A DNA stretch of 7,861 bases from an uncultured Legionellales bacterium. Lineage in GTDB: Bacteria > Pseudomonadota > Gammaproteobacteria > UBA1113. How positions within the stretch are numbered: the first letter of the stretch is position 1; each line of letters starts with the position of its first letter. The notes beneath the pieces were generated by a model, which did not search any database, was not told the DNA's origin, and saw nothing but the letters and a program-made list of their open reading frames with translations. The stretch spans positions 1-7,861 of the forward strand of contig CAMFJO010000025.1 of the NCBI GenBank assembly GCA_945956945.1, read 5' to 3'. Shown here one piece after another: positions 1 through 7,839 of the stretch. A program made the position numbers and the translations under genes.

Positions 1-1619
1 ATTAAATCCCTTGCCACTTCTGCATTCTCGCGCTGCAGAATACTCATTCTGCTGACAAAAGAACCGGCACTTATCAATATTTCCTGAATTCTGTGAGCGC
101 CTAGTTGATTTAAAAAATCCAATCTTCCCTCTTTATCTGGTAAATCTTTTAAAGCTTTAAGTAAATCAGACACCGTTTTAATTTCTTCTGGATCTGCCTG
201 GAAGATTTCATATGAAAAACCAGGCGCAGCAGACAAGTTGTCAGTAAGCACTGAGTCAGAGACATCTGCCGCTACATTATTGATATGTGGAAGTTCTTCA
301 TTATAAGCAGTCATCTTACTGGTTGACTCAGAGGAGGGCATGACAGATTCTTTTTGATGTCTCTTTTTTTGCTTTTCAAAGAATACACCCCATGAACCAT
401 ATGGCTGTGACTTCGCACTACTTTTTTCTTTTTTTCTAACAATGCTTGTGGCACCATCCGTTACGAAAGGTTGATAGCTTTCATCTTTGCTAGCCTGTTT
501 TTCACTAAGCGCAAAGGGATATATAATATCCAGCGAGCCTGCGCTACCCTGTGAACTAGATAATATCTCCATACAGTAGGAATATATCTGACTTTCTGAT
601 ACACTTTCACCTTCTTTACTTTCTTTTATGCGCATGACCATCTCGTAGGCTGCTTTCCAATGACTATCCAGAAGGTATTGCTGTAAATTAGGCAAACCTA
701 ACTCTCTTCCAAAACATAGTAGCAAAGAATTTAAAACAAAGGGTGAACGGCAGCTATCGCTAAAATTAGCTGGGTTAAAATAATCTTCTCTTGGCATATC
801 TGCAACATTATCTAACAACAATTCCCAAAGGCTCATAGAATCTCTCTGTAGAATCTTATCTATGGGAGTTTGATAGTATTTACTATCGACTAACAAGTTT
901 AATATGTCTCTAGCAGATAGAATTTCGCCGTTATCCAGGGTTAGATCCAACATACCCTTGTCAATTGCCAATAAAATTATATGAAATATCAATCGATGCG
1001 AGTAAGAACCGTGTAATAAAACTCGAGAGATTTGTTTATGTTCAGTGAATAGATGACCCTCTGCTACCAATTGATTTGCTTGCGACCCATCGACAAATCC
1101 TATAAATTTTGGTGCAGCTCCTGATGGATTGAGACCGTGTCGGTTTTCTTGTTCCAGTAGCAGCTCATCTAATAATCGTCCTTTTTGCCTGGGACAATAT
1201 TTTTGTGGTGGCGGTCCTGGGATATAGTGACCTCTGCCGATTAATAGATATTCTGGCAAATCATCCCGGTCAAAACCAATTTGATGGTCTTTTAGGGCTT
1301 GCCCCATCTTATCATCAAGGGATTTCAGCAATGAAGCAACTTTATAAGGATTTGAAATGATTTCTATTAGCTGATTAAAGACTTTAACCACGTCTTTAGA
1401 GGATAGGCTAGTATGCCTTGTTTCTAATAATTCACTTTTTAATTCACTCAAAACCAAGCTTTGGGGCGGTTCAATAGCAATCTCACGTTCAGGAAAAGTT
1501 GCTATATTTTGCTCTTGTTTTACAGCTTCACTGGCACACTCCGCTAATGTACTGGGAATAATGTCACGGGAAGCGCTAAGGGGTTTAAGTCTCTTAACAG
1601 TGATCACTTTTTCTTGCAT
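1..1619 (-). CDS. Unrecognised large protein, candidate Dot/Icm effector (5' part, runs off the window)
   Basis: The frame is open from the ATG at 1619 to the left edge: 539 codons, no stop. The start follows a CAGG at 1629-1632 with 9-base spacing and begins MQEKVITVKR. I do not recognise the family. There is no signal peptide and no convincing membrane helix. Residues 1-75 are polar; 76-330 look like a folded, mostly helical domain with a conspicuous IGRGHYIPGPPPQKYCPRQK stretch (127-146) and LLHGSYSHRLIFHIILLAI (201-219), which has closely spaced His, Ser and Arg residues that could form a site. Residues 370-470 are Ser/Lys/Glu-rich and probably disordered. From 478 an amphipathic helical section (DLLKALKDLP, then RLDFLNQLG) continues past the edge and may start a helical repeat. 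The C terminus, where a type IV secretion signal would lie, is not visible. It is a unit separate from the thyA operon, with its own promoter and a PmrA-like box. The effector role is inferred from architecture and promoter; a cytoplasmic protein of unknown role is the alternative. Confidence 0.85.
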   Translation of the reverse strand, partial: MQEKVITVKRLKPLSASRDIIPSTLAECASEAVKQEQNIATFPEREIAIEPPQSLVLSELKSELLETRHTSLSSKDVVKVFNQLIEIISNPYKVASLLKSLDDKMGQALKDHQIGFDRDDLPEYLLIGRGHYIPGPPPQKYCPRQKGRLLDELLLEQENRHGLNPSGAAPKFIGFVDGSQANQLVAEGHLFTEHKQISRVLLHGSYSHRLIFHIILLAIDKGMLDLTLDNGEILSARDILNLLVDSKYYQTPIDKILQRDSMSLWELLLDNVADMPREDYFNPANFSDSCRSPFVLNSLLLCFGRELGLPNLQQYLLDSHWKAAYEMVMRIKESKEGESVSESQIYSYCMEILSSSQGSAGSLDIIYPFALSEKQASKDESYQPFVTDGATSIVRKKEKSSAKSQPYGSWGVFFEKQKKRHQKESVMPSSESTSKMTAYNEELPHINNVAADVSDSVLTDNLSAAPGFSYEIFQADPEEIKTVSDLLKALKDLPDKEGRLDFLNQLGAHRIQEILISAGSFVSRMSILQRENAEVARDL

Positions 1620-1628
1620 AAACAATAA

Positions 1629-1632
1629 CCTG
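1629..1632 (-). promoter_or_regulatory. Ribosome binding site of the effector-like gene
   Basis: CAGG on the minus strand lies 9 bases before the ATG at 1619. It is a modest but well-spaced Shine-Dalgarno match and supports this ATG as the start of the partial gene. Confidence 0.5.
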
Positions 1633-1642
1633 CATAATAATA

Positions 1643-1667
1643 TGATACAATGGAAACAATTGTACCA
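1643..1667. repeat. Operator-like dyad over the -10 region
   Basis: Two 11-base arms, TGATACAATGG (1643-1653) and CAATTGTACCA (1657-1667), are inverted copies matching at 9 of 11 positions around a 3-base AAA centre. The right arm contains the proposed -10 hexamer and the left arm covers the likely transcription start, which is where a repressor would block initiation. No regulator is known; AT-rich chance symmetry is the alternative. Confidence 0.4.
1659..1664 (-). promoter_or_regulatory. Extended -10 element for the effector-like gene
   Basis: The minus strand reads TGGTACAAT: TACAAT (5 of 6 to TATAAT) preceded by a TG one base upstream, as in an extended -10. It lies 18 bases downstream of the tandem CTTAA element, and no good -35 hexamer is present at the proper distance, as expected for an activator-dependent promoter. 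Transcription would begin near 1652, leaving a leader of about 30 bases. A second candidate, TATCAT, lies just downstream. Confidence 0.45.
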
Positions 1668-1682
1668 TTTATTTACCAAATG

Positions 1683-1702
1683 AATATTAAGAAAATCTTA
1701 AG
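1683..1702 (-). promoter_or_regulatory. Tandem PmrA-box-like element
   Basis: Read on the minus strand, CTTAAGATT and CTTAATATT are separated by TT: two direct repeats with one mismatch and an 11-base period, about one helical turn. As I recall it, the PmrA binding site of Legionella and Coxiella is a tandem cTTAATatT-type repeat with 2-base spacing, located where a -35 would be upstream of effector genes. Position, spacing and sequence all fit here. The same bases also contain a perfect dyad (TTAAGA, 3 bases, TCTTAA), so a homodimeric regulator reading the inverted repeat is an alternative. The regulator itself is not encoded in this window. Confidence 0.6.
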
Positions 1703-1711
1703 TGATTTTAA

Positions 1712-2506
1712 TCACACCGCTACTGGCGCTTTAATCCCCGGATGGCAAACATAATCCTGAATAACAATATCTTCATACTTATAATCATCAATAGAATCCG
1801 GGCGCCGTGCTAAAAGCAATTTGGGCAATGGATAGGGTGTACGTGACAATTGTAATTGCACCTGCTCTAGGTGATTTTGATAAATATGACAATCTCCTCC
1901 TGTCCAAATGAATTCTCCCACCTCTAAATCGCATTGCGCCGCCATTAAATGTGTTAGTAGCGCATAAGAAGCAATATTAAAAGGTACGCCTAAAAAAGCA
2001 TCCGCAGAACGTTGGTATAAACAACAAGACAAGCGATTATCCGCCACATAAAACTGAAACAGAATATGGCATGGTTGTAAGCGCATATAGGGCAGATCAC
2101 CAACATTCCAGGCATTCACAATCAAACGCCTAGAATAGGGATCCTTTTTAATATTATCCATCACACTGGCAATTTGATCGATAACGCGGCCATCATTTGC
2201 TTGCCAAGCGCGCCACTGTTTGCCATACACAGGGCCTAAATCCCCATTTTCATCAGCCCACTCATCCCAAATGCTGACCTGATTGTCATGCAAATATTGA
2301 ATATTGGTTTCACCTTTTAGAAACCAGAATAATTCATGAATGATACTGCGTAAATGTAACTTTTTAGTCGTTACCAATGGAAAACCTTCATTTAAATCAA
2401 AGCGCATTTGATAAGAAAACGTGCTTAATGTGCCGACGCCGGTGCGATCCGAACGCGGTGTACCCTGTTTTAAAATGTGTTGTAAGAAATCTAAATATTG
2501 TTTCAT
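1712..2506 (-). CDS. thyA: Thymidylate synthase
   Basis: Converts dUMP to dTMP using methylenetetrahydrofolate; cytosolic, last step of de novo thymidylate synthesis. The product is 264 residues, the same length as Escherichia coli ThyA, and the key residues fall at identical numbers: Arg21, Glu58, paired Arg126-Arg127, nucleophile Cys146 in LQPCHILF, Arg166, Asp169, Asn177, and His207 and Tyr209 in [10 protein letters not shown]. The C terminus ends APVAV, the usual closing tail. The frame is open 33 codons further upstream to 2605, but that extension lies inside lgt. The start at 2506 gives MKQYLDFLQ, matches the family length, overlaps the lgt stop as ATGA, and follows an AAGGGT about 8 bases ahead. 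It is the last gene of the operon and is probably translated by coupling to lgt. No clear terminator follows. Confidence 0.97.
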   Translation of the reverse strand: MKQYLDFLQHILKQGTPRSDRTGVGTLSTFSYQMRFDLNEGFPLVTTKKLHLRSIIHELFWFLKGETNIQYLHDNQVSIWDEWADENGDLGPVYGKQWRAWQANDGRVIDQIASVMDNIKKDPYSRRLIVNAWNVGDLPYMRLQPCHILFQFYVADNRLSCCLYQRSADAFLGVPFNIASYALLTHLMAAQCDLEVGEFIWTGGDCHIYQNHLEQVQLQLSRTPYPLPKLLLARRPDSIDDYKYEDIVIQDYVCHPGIKAPVAV

Positions 2507-3300
2507 AACATTGACCCTTGTTTTTTCGATCGATGCGCACCAATCCATAAAATAATACCTAAAATAACCATCGGCAATGATAATAGTTGCCCCATAGTCA
2601 GCCAATTAAAGGCGATAAACCCTAACTGCACATCTGGCATACGGAAGAACTCACAGAAAATACGCGCAACGCCATAACCTATTAAAAATAAGGCGGATAC
2701 CGCCATGCGAGGTGGTTTGCGGCTAGAATACCACCATAGTAAACAAAATAAAGCGACGCCTTCCAATAAAAACTCATACAATTGCGAAGGATGACGAATA
2801 AAAGGTCCGCCGCTAGGAAAAATCATTCCCCAGGGTACATTGGTCACCCTGCCCCATAATTCACCATTGATAAAATTACCCAGACGCCCGAAAGCCAAAC
2901 CGATAGGAACGACAGGTGCTATAAAATCCATCACGGCCATAAACGATTTGTGGTATTTTCTGCAAAATAAAAAGCACGCCGCTAATACCCCTAAAAAGCC
3001 GCCATGAAAAGACATCCCACCTTGCCATATTTTGATAATGCTAAGTGGTGCTTGCCAAATAACCGCTGTATCGTAGAATAAAATATAACCCAAACGACCG
3101 CCGATGACCACGCCAAGCGCCGCATAAAAAATAAGATCAGATACCTCTTCTTTAGAAAATCCATAATCCTTATCACGACTACGGCGATGCAGCAACCACC
3201 ATCCCAATAAAATACCGATTAAATACATCAGACCATACCAACGTATTGCTAAGGGGCCTAAATGCAGCGCAATGGGATCGATTTGTGGGTATTGTACCAT
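2503..3300 (-). CDS. lgt: Prolipoprotein diacylglyceryl transferase
   Basis: Inner-membrane enzyme that transfers a diacylglyceryl group from phosphatidylglycerol to the lipobox cysteine of prolipoproteins, the first step of lipoprotein maturation. The 265-residue product has about seven hydrophobic segments. The family signature [14 protein letters not shown] is at 138-151, with the essential arginine at 139. HGG at 99-101 contains the conserved histidine, and [11 protein letters not shown] near 213-223 matches the conserved C-terminal arginine region. The start at 3300 gives [26 protein letters not shown], typical of the family N terminus; its ribosome site AAGGA lies in the last codons of the upstream permease gene, 4 bases beyond whose stop this gene begins. 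The stop overlaps the thyA start by 4 bases. The lgt-thyA pair is conserved in gammaproteobacteria. No anomalies seen. Confidence 0.97.
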   Translation of the reverse strand: MVQYPQIDPIALHLGPLAIRWYGLMYLIGILLGWWLLHRRSRDKDYGFSKEEVSDLIFYAALGVVIGGRLGYILFYDTAVIWQAPLSIIKIWQGGMSFHGGFLGVLAACFLFCRKYHKSFMAVMDFIAPVVPIGLAFGRLGNFINGELWGRVTNVPWGMIFPSGGPFIRHPSQLYEFLLEGVALFCLLWWYSSRKPPRMAVSALFLIGYGVARIFCEFFRMPDVQLGFIAFNWLTMGQLLSLPMVILGIILWIGAHRSKKQGSML

Positions 3301-3304
3301 GGTG

Positions 3305-4129
3305 TTATCCTTGCCAAGTTGTCAACAACGCTGTGCCAGCATTGTAAATCATATCGCTGCCAATCAAAAATAACAATGCTGAAAAGATACGGCGAATCAC
3401 TTTCACTTCTAAGCGCATTGCCAAATGAACGCCAACAGGAACCAAAGCAATACAAGGCAATAATAACCCCAATAAAGCGGGAAAATAAACATAGCCCATA
3501 CTATCTTTAGGCATAAGAGCATTATTGGGAATAAATAGCATCAACATGATGACTCCTGTTAATGCGACAGGGAAAGTGCATACAGAGGACGTTGCAATGG
3601 CTTGACGCAAAGGCAAATTACATCGATTCAAATACGGTACTAATAAACTTCCTCCAGAGACACCCAATAAAATACATAAGACACCGATCAGCGTGCTCAC
3701 CGCATTTAATTGCAATCCGGTGGGTAACACACGGCTCTCAATTTGTTCTTTTGGGAAAGCCATACGCCAAGAAACCACCCATACAAAAATACCAAAAATA
3801 ACCTGCAGGGCTTGACTCGGAATATGTTTTGCAATAATCGTTCCCAACCAGGCGCCAATCACCAGCCCAATCAACATTTTACGCACAATAGACCATTGCA
3901 CATTGCCATAGCGATGATGGTTCCATCCCGATACCAATGCCGAGCACACCACTAACCCCAGAGAGGTCGCCACTGCCACGTGCATGAGCAATGGTGCAGG
4001 CACACCCACATGGGGCAATTGCCATACCAGAAATGGAACAATCAAAATACCGCCACCCAATCCCAATAAGCCGGCAACCACCCCCACCAATGCGCCCGCA
4101 GCAATATAAATAATAATAAGGTTCAGCAT
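3305..4129 (-). CDS. TauE/SafE (TSUP) family membrane permease
   Basis: A 274-residue polytopic membrane protein of the sulfite exporter TauE/SafE family (TSUP), whose characterised members move sulfite, sulfoacetate or related organosulfur anions. The two-halves architecture is visible: GLLGLGGGILIVP at 20-32 and AVATSLGLV at 52-60 recur in the second half as LLGVSGGSLLVPYL (154-167) and AIATSSVCTFPVAL (177-190). About eight hydrophobic segments can be picked out. The substrate cannot be read from the sequence. Its ATG shares one base with the stop of the VIT-type gene upstream (TAATG), and it ends 4 bases before lgt, so translation is probably coupled on both sides. From memory, a TSUP gene is found at this place in Legionella as well, so it is probably an old member of the operon in this lineage. 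Confidence 0.9.
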   Translation of the reverse strand: MLNLIIIYIAAGALVGVVAGLLGLGGGILIVPFLVWQLPHVGVPAPLLMHVAVATSLGLVVCSALVSGWNHHRYGNVQWSIVRKMLIGLVIGAWLGTIIAKHIPSQALQVIFGIFVWVVSWRMAFPKEQIESRVLPTGLQLNAVSTLIGVLCILLGVSGGSLLVPYLNRCNLPLRQAIATSSVCTFPVALTGVIMLMLFIPNNALMPKDSMGYVYFPALLGLLLPCIALVPVGVHLAMRLEVKVIRRIFSALLFLIGSDMIYNAGTALLTTWQG

Positions 4130-4866
4130 TATACCGCTGCTCCCATCATATGCAATAAAGCGCCCACCCCATAAGCTAATGCCGCGGCCACCGAGCCTAC
4201 CGCTAAAGTGAGCAAAGCGGATTTATACATTGGTTCTATAGACACCAAGCTTTTCATCGCCCCTACCCCCAGAAAAACCACACCCACTAACACCGTTGAC
4301 CAAAAAAATGGGTTAGAAAATCCTAATACAAAGGGTATTAAGGGGCATAAACCACACAACATAAACGATAAAAAGGTTGCCCAAGCGGATTGCCATGGCG
4401 AACGCAATATGGGGCTCAAACCATATTCTTCCTGCATCATTGTCTGTACCCACAGATCTTCATCTGCCGTAATTAATTCTACGGTTTTTTCCAGTGCTTC
4501 CCCCGAGAATCCCTTTTTACTATAGATTTGCCGCACTTCCTCGGCTTCACCGGTAGGAATACGTTTAACTTGCTGACGTTCATACCGTTCATAATAGTCA
4601 TATTCTTCTCTTTCTGAACGTGTTCCCAAATAGTTTGCGGCTGCCATAGAAAAACCGTCCGCAATCACATTGGCAAGCCCCAAAATAAGAATCACACTCG
4701 TTGCCAAATGGGCGCCTTTAACGCCCGACACAATCGCAAAAGTGGTGACAGCGCCGTCAATACCACCATAGATCCAATCGCGCAAATAATTGCGTTTTGG
4801 ATCGATAGACAAACGCTGTAGAATATCCTCTGCCTGATGGCCGTGTTCTATATTTTTCTTCATCAT
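4129..4866 (-). CDS. VIT1/CCC1 family Fe(II)/Mn(II) transporter
   Basis: A 245-residue membrane protein of the VIT1/CCC1 family, which moves ferrous iron or manganese out of the cytosol, in bacteria probably as a detoxification exporter. The hallmark YGGIDGAVTTFAIVSGVKGA is at 33-52 and ADGFSMAAANYLG at 69-81, giving the metal-path Asp38, Asp70 and Met74. A cytosolic, acidic helical insert (about 83-150) has clustered glutamates (85, 87, 88, 93, 96) and WVQTMMQEEYGL at 139-150, corresponding to the metal-binding domain of plant VIT1. Three further membrane helices follow, for about five in all. There is no N-terminal ferritin-like domain, so this is not MbfA. The start may be 4866 or the adjacent ATG at 4863, which has better spacing (8 bases) from AGGA at 4872-4875. 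It is the only gene here separated from its upstream neighbour (75 bases after ptsP), which suggests a later insertion into the operon. Metal specificity is inferred. Confidence 0.92.
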   Translation of the reverse strand: MMKKNIEHGHQAEDILQRLSIDPKRNYLRDWIYGGIDGAVTTFAIVSGVKGAHLATSVILILGLANVIADGFSMAAANYLGTRSEREEYDYYERYERQQVKRIPTGEAEEVRQIYSKKGFSGEALEKTVELITADEDLWVQTMMQEEYGLSPILRSPWQSAWATFLSFMLCGLCPLIPFVLGFSNPFFWSTVLVGVVFLGVGAMKSLVSIEPMYKSALLTLAVGSVAAALAYGVGALLHMMGAAV

Positions 4867-4952
4867 TATTTTCCTGATAACTGCTCACACTATTTTTCGC
4901 TTTACCGTACTCCTAGACGGATAGGTAGTTACTTTTCCTGATTATTTTCCTG
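4865..4952. repeat. 12-base direct repeats bounding the ptsP-VIT gap
   Basis: CAGGAAAATAAT (minus strand) occurs perfectly at 4941-4952, spanning the ptsP stop codon, and at 4865-4876, spanning the ribosome site and start of the VIT-type gene. A third shorter copy (ATCAGGAAAA) is at 4933-4942. Each copy contains AGGA. The 75-base gap between the two genes holds no convincing terminator (only a 4-base CCGT/ACGG stem) and no clear promoter. The repeats could be remnants of a duplication when the VIT gene entered the operon, or independent ribosome-site sequences. Confidence 0.5.
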
Positions 4953-7176
4953 CTCTAATGAGAGCACCCAGACCTACTTCATCCAATAATTTTTCAACCT
5001 CGACACGAATGAGAGAGGCGCTGTTTAAAACTAAAACGCGTGCTACCAACTCTTTGGCGCGATTGTAAGGAATCGTACGAATAATCCATTTGATACGCAA
5101 CAAAATACCCGCATTCATACTCAATTGATCAAAACCCAAACCCAACAATAATACAGCCGCCACCGCATCGCTCGCAATTTCACCACATAAACTAATCGGT
5201 TTATGACACGCATGCGCTTTTTCTACTGCATATTGTAAAGTACGCAAAATGGCAGGGTGTAAAATATCAAAACGGCCGCAAACACGTGCATTATTTCTGT
5301 CAACGGCCAAAATATACTGCGTTAAATCATTAGAACCCACTGAAAAAAAATCAACCCGTTTGGCCAAAGCTTCCATTTGGAAAATAGCAGCGGGCACTTC
5401 CAGCATGACGCCTATTTTAGGCATCGCAATTTTAAATCCCTGTTGGGTCACATCCTGATAAGCACGGTCTAACAATTGCAAAGCCTCGTCGACTTCTTCC
5501 ACACTTGTTACCATCGGAAACATAATCTTTAAATTAGATAGGTTCTCGCTGGCACTCAAAAGAGCACGCAATTGCATTAAAAAAATATCGGGATGATCCA
5601 GCGTAAAACGAATACCGCGCCACCCTAAAAAAGGATTATCTTCTTGTATGGGTAAATAAGGCAAAGGTTTATCGCCGCCAATATCTAATGTGCGCATCAC
5701 CACCGGCCGCGGTGCGAAAGCTTGCAACAATTTTCTATAAAGCTCGCGTTGCTCTGTTTCTGTTGGAAATTTAGGCTTGTTCATAAAAGACATTTCGGTT
5801 CTAAATAAGCCGATACCCGCCGTGGCTGTATTTAAAGACAAAGCCACATCGCGCGCTAGCCCCGCATTTAATAACAATTGAACTTCTTTACCATCTGAAG
5901 TTATAGTAGGCAGCTCGCATAGCTTTTGTAATTCTCTATCCAGTTCTTCTTCTTCCTTGACCCATCGCTTATAGTTTTGCAATAGTTTGGGAGAAGGATC
6001 AATATACAAACAGCCGTGGTAACCATCCAGAACAACGGATTTACCTTCTAATGCAGTCACTGCTAAACCCGCTGCGCTCATAATGGTGGGGATATTTAAA
6101 GCCCGCGCAAGAATCGCCACATGTGAATTACCAGAACCACTATAAGAGACAACCCCACATAATAAACCTTCGGGAACATCCGCCAAATCGGCCGCAGTCA
6201 GTTTTTCTCCGACTAAAATTGTTTTTGCGGGATACTGTAGCGGTTGTGCGGTTCGTTCCTGTAAATGCACCAAGATGCGCTGACCTAAAGCCAATATATC
6301 TTCGGCGCGTTCTTTCAAATAATGATCTTCCATCATTGAAAATTGCAGCATATGCTTTTTAATCACATTCCGCAAAGCTCCTTCTGCCCATTGTCCATCG
6401 TGGATCTCATTGTAAATATCTGTTTTCAATTCAGGGCTATTTAATACTTGCAAATAGGCAGAAAAGAGAACCTGCTCTTCTCTCGGCAAGATAGGTTCCA
6501 CACGTTGTTGTAATTGTATGATATCCTCACGTGCCAAATTCAATGCATCATCAAACCTTTTTAATTCTTCTGCTATTGCCGTGATCTGACGATCGGGAAC
6601 AGCATCCAAATCAGCGGGAGGATAAACCACAATAGCTTCCCCGATCGCCACTCCAGCTACCGCGGGGATCCCTTGCAAACAAGTTTCTTCTACCGGCTTT
6701 ACCGCTGTCTTAAAAACAAAACCCATATCTTTGGCATGCACCACCGTTCCGGCCAATTGTGCTGCTAAAGTCACTAGGAAAGCTTCCTCATCTTCAGTAA
6801 AAATGCGATGATTGGCTTCTTCCACCGCAATTACGCCTAATACTTGGCGGTGATACACAATAGGCACACCCAAAAAAGCGAGTTTCTCATCAGCAGTATC
6901 ACCGGTTAAATTGAGATGCGCTACCGGGGCCACGCGTTGTGATACCAACCCCAATAAACCATCATCTAATGCCAAGGATTGTGAAGGGACAGGTAATAGT
7001 TCATTGTTATCAAATGCCATCAATACGTATTGTTTTTGCTTAGGATCCACCAAATAAATTCTACATAAGTGCACTTGCATCGCTTCGCGTACGCAACGCG
7101 CCACAATGTTTAAAGCACTCACTAAATCCCCTGCCAGATCGATTTCTTGAGCGATACGCCTTAATACGCTTAACAT
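4942..7176 (-). CDS. ptsP: PEP phosphotransferase EI-Ntr (PtsP)
   Basis: First enzyme of the nitrogen-type phosphotransferase system: it autophosphorylates from phosphoenolpyruvate and passes the phosphate to NPr (PtsO) and on to EIIA-Ntr (PtsN), a regulatory relay rather than a sugar transporter. The 744-residue product is close to the 748 of E. coli PtsP. Residues 1-155 form the GAF sensor domain; about 168-300 the EI N-terminal domain; the swivelling domain carries the phosphorylated His352 in [15 protein letters not shown]; the C-terminal barrel has GLFRTE (456-461), [15 protein letters not shown] (495-509), GVMLEVPAA (589-597), [16 protein letters not shown] (614-629) and the catalytic Cys664 in CGEIASD. 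All key residues are present, so it should be active. The start at 7176 overlaps the rppH stop by 7 bases and has a weak GGA 9 bases ahead, so translation is probably coupled. ptsO and ptsN are not in the window. In Legionellales PtsP probably signals metabolic state; that is inference. Confidence 0.97.
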   Translation of the reverse strand: MLSVLRRIAQEIDLAGDLVSALNIVARCVREAMQVHLCRIYLVDPKQKQYVLMAFDNNELLPVPSQSLALDDGLLGLVSQRVAPVAHLNLTGDTADEKLAFLGVPIVYHRQVLGVIAVEEANHRIFTEDEEAFLVTLAAQLAGTVVHAKDMGFVFKTAVKPVEETCLQGIPAVAGVAIGEAIVVYPPADLDAVPDRQITAIAEELKRFDDALNLAREDIIQLQQRVEPILPREEQVLFSAYLQVLNSPELKTDIYNEIHDGQWAEGALRNVIKKHMLQFSMMEDHYLKERAEDILALGQRILVHLQERTAQPLQYPAKTILVGEKLTAADLADVPEGLLCGVVSYSGSGNSHVAILARALNIPTIMSAAGLAVTALEGKSVVLDGYHGCLYIDPSPKLLQNYKRWVKEEEELDRELQKLCELPTITSDGKEVQLLLNAGLARDVALSLNTATAGIGLFRTEMSFMNKPKFPTETEQRELYRKLLQAFAPRPVVMRTLDIGGDKPLPYLPIQEDNPFLGWRGIRFTLDHPDIFLMQLRALLSASENLSNLKIMFPMVTSVEEVDEALQLLDRAYQDVTQQGFKIAMPKIGVMLEVPAAIFQMEALAKRVDFFSVGSNDLTQYILAVDRNNARVCGRFDILHPAILRTLQYAVEKAHACHKPISLCGEIASDAVAAVLLLGLGFDQLSMNAGILLRIKWIIRTIPYNRAKELVARVLVLNSASLIRVEVEKLLDEVGLGALIRAGK

Positions 7177-7664
7177 GTTTTATTATCCAACACAAAAGGG
7201 GCAAATTCTTTTAAGGCTTTAATATAAACGCCCTTTTTGAAAGCAATAACATGTTTTATAGGGTACCAATAAGATACCCAACGCCACCCATCAAACTCGG
7301 GCTTATGACCTGGCATATCCAAACAAATATGGGTTTCATCTGTTAATAATTTAAGCAGAAACCACTTCTGCTTTTGGCCGATACAAAGTGGCCGGGAATG
7401 GTAACGAATTAAATCTTGTGGTAAGCGATAGTAGAGCCAGCGTTCGGTCGTAGCAATAATTTCTACGTCATGGGGCTTCAAACCCACTTCTTCATCCAAT
7501 TCTCTAAACAGCGTTTCTTCCGGCGTTTCGCCAGGATGCATCCCACCTTGAGGAAATTGCCAGGCTTCCTGCCCACGCCTTTTGGCCCACAACAGTTTTT
7601 TATCAGCATTGACGATGATAATGCCGACATTAGAACGAAAACCGCGTCTATCAATGATAGCCAT
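7170..7664 (-). CDS. rppH: RNA pyrophosphohydrolase (Nudix)
   Basis: Removes pyrophosphate from the triphosphorylated 5' end of RNAs, leaving a monophosphate that triggers RNase E decay; cytosolic. The 164-residue product has the Nudix box at 40-62 (G, then E46, R54, E55, E58, E59, G61, L62), with the metal-binding glutamates intact. Family signatures [12 protein letters not shown] (35-46) and [11 protein letters not shown], seen in RppH but not in general Nudix enzymes, make the assignment firm. It is slightly shorter than E. coli RppH (176) at the C terminus. The start is fixed: an in-frame TGA lies 3 codons upstream, at 7674-7676. No good Shine-Dalgarno precedes it, and the likely promoter is very close, so the leader may be only about 10 bases. 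It heads the operon and overlaps ptsP by 7 bases, the arrangement seen in many gammaproteobacteria. Confidence 0.96.
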   Translation of the reverse strand: MAIIDRRGFRSNVGIIIVNADKKLLWAKRRGQEAWQFPQGGMHPGETPEETLFRELDEEVGLKPHDVEIIATTERWLYYRLPQDLIRYHSRPLCIGQKQKWFLLKLLTDETHICLDMPGHKPEFDGWRWVSYWYPIKHVIAFKKGVYIKALKEFAPFVLDNKTC

Positions 7665-7679
7665 GTTGATATTTCATAT

Positions 7680-7709
7680 TTTATAGTAGATATGTCCATC
7701 CTACTGCAA
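7680..7709 (-). promoter_or_regulatory. Possible promoter of the rppH-ptsP operon
   Basis: On the minus strand TTGCAG (7704-7709, 3 of 6 to the -35 consensus) is followed after 18 bases by TATAAA (7680-7685, 5 of 6 to the -10 consensus). Transcription would start near 7672, leaving a leader of about 10 bases, consistent with the missing ribosome site of rppH. The -35 is weak and this assignment is tentative. Confidence 0.35.
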
Positions 7710-7728
7710 ACAGGAGGTTAAACACAAG

Positions 7729-7839
7729 ATGTACTCTTCGTCTTTCAATCTGCAACTTTGCTGCATGCTTGCCTCGTTGCTCATGTACTTAGGTGTACAC
7801 TCCGCTGCTCAGCTTCGCCTGCGTCGCGTTGCAAATTGA
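7729..7839 (+). CDS. Small hypothetical reading frame inside the palindromic repeat
   Basis: A 36-codon frame opens with ATG on the first base of the left arm and stops with TGA inside the right arm. It is preceded by AGGAGG at 7712-7717, 11 bases ahead of the ATG, a stronger Shine-Dalgarno than that of any real gene in this window. The product has a hydrophobic, Cys/Met/Leu-rich centre (residues 8-23, LQLCCMLASLLMYLGV) and a basic tail (QLRLRRVAN), like a tiny membrane peptide. It is entirely repeat sequence apart from its ribosome site, so it may be a chance frame. No homologue is recognised and no plus-strand promoter is obvious. Confidence 0.25.
   Translation: MYSSSFNLQLCCMLASLLMYLGVHSAAQLRLRRVAN

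Noticed and set aside
1702..1715. Perfect palindrome GTGATTTTAATCAC at the end of thyA as a terminator
   Set aside because: The stem is AT-rich with only a 2-base centre and has no T-tract on the thyA strand, so it is unlikely to end transcription. It is better treated as incidental or as part of the regulatory region.
2507..2605. A 33-codon N-terminal extension of thyA in the same frame
   Set aside because: It lies inside lgt, has no ribosome site, and would push the protein well beyond the family length. The start at 2506 gives 264 residues and textbook residue numbering.
3258..3955. Several plus- and minus-strand frames of 60-80 codons over lgt and the TSUP gene
   Set aside because: They are antisense or out-of-frame shadows of clear membrane protein genes, with no ribosome sites and no family resemblance.
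4867..4941. Promoter or terminator in the ptsP-VIT gap
   Set aside because: Only a 4-base CCGT/ACGG stem without a T-tract is present, and no acceptable -35/-10 pair was found on the minus strand.
7470..7721. An 83-codon plus-strand frame opposite rppH
   Set aside because: It is antisense to the Nudix-box region of rppH and its composition is that of a reverse-strand shadow.
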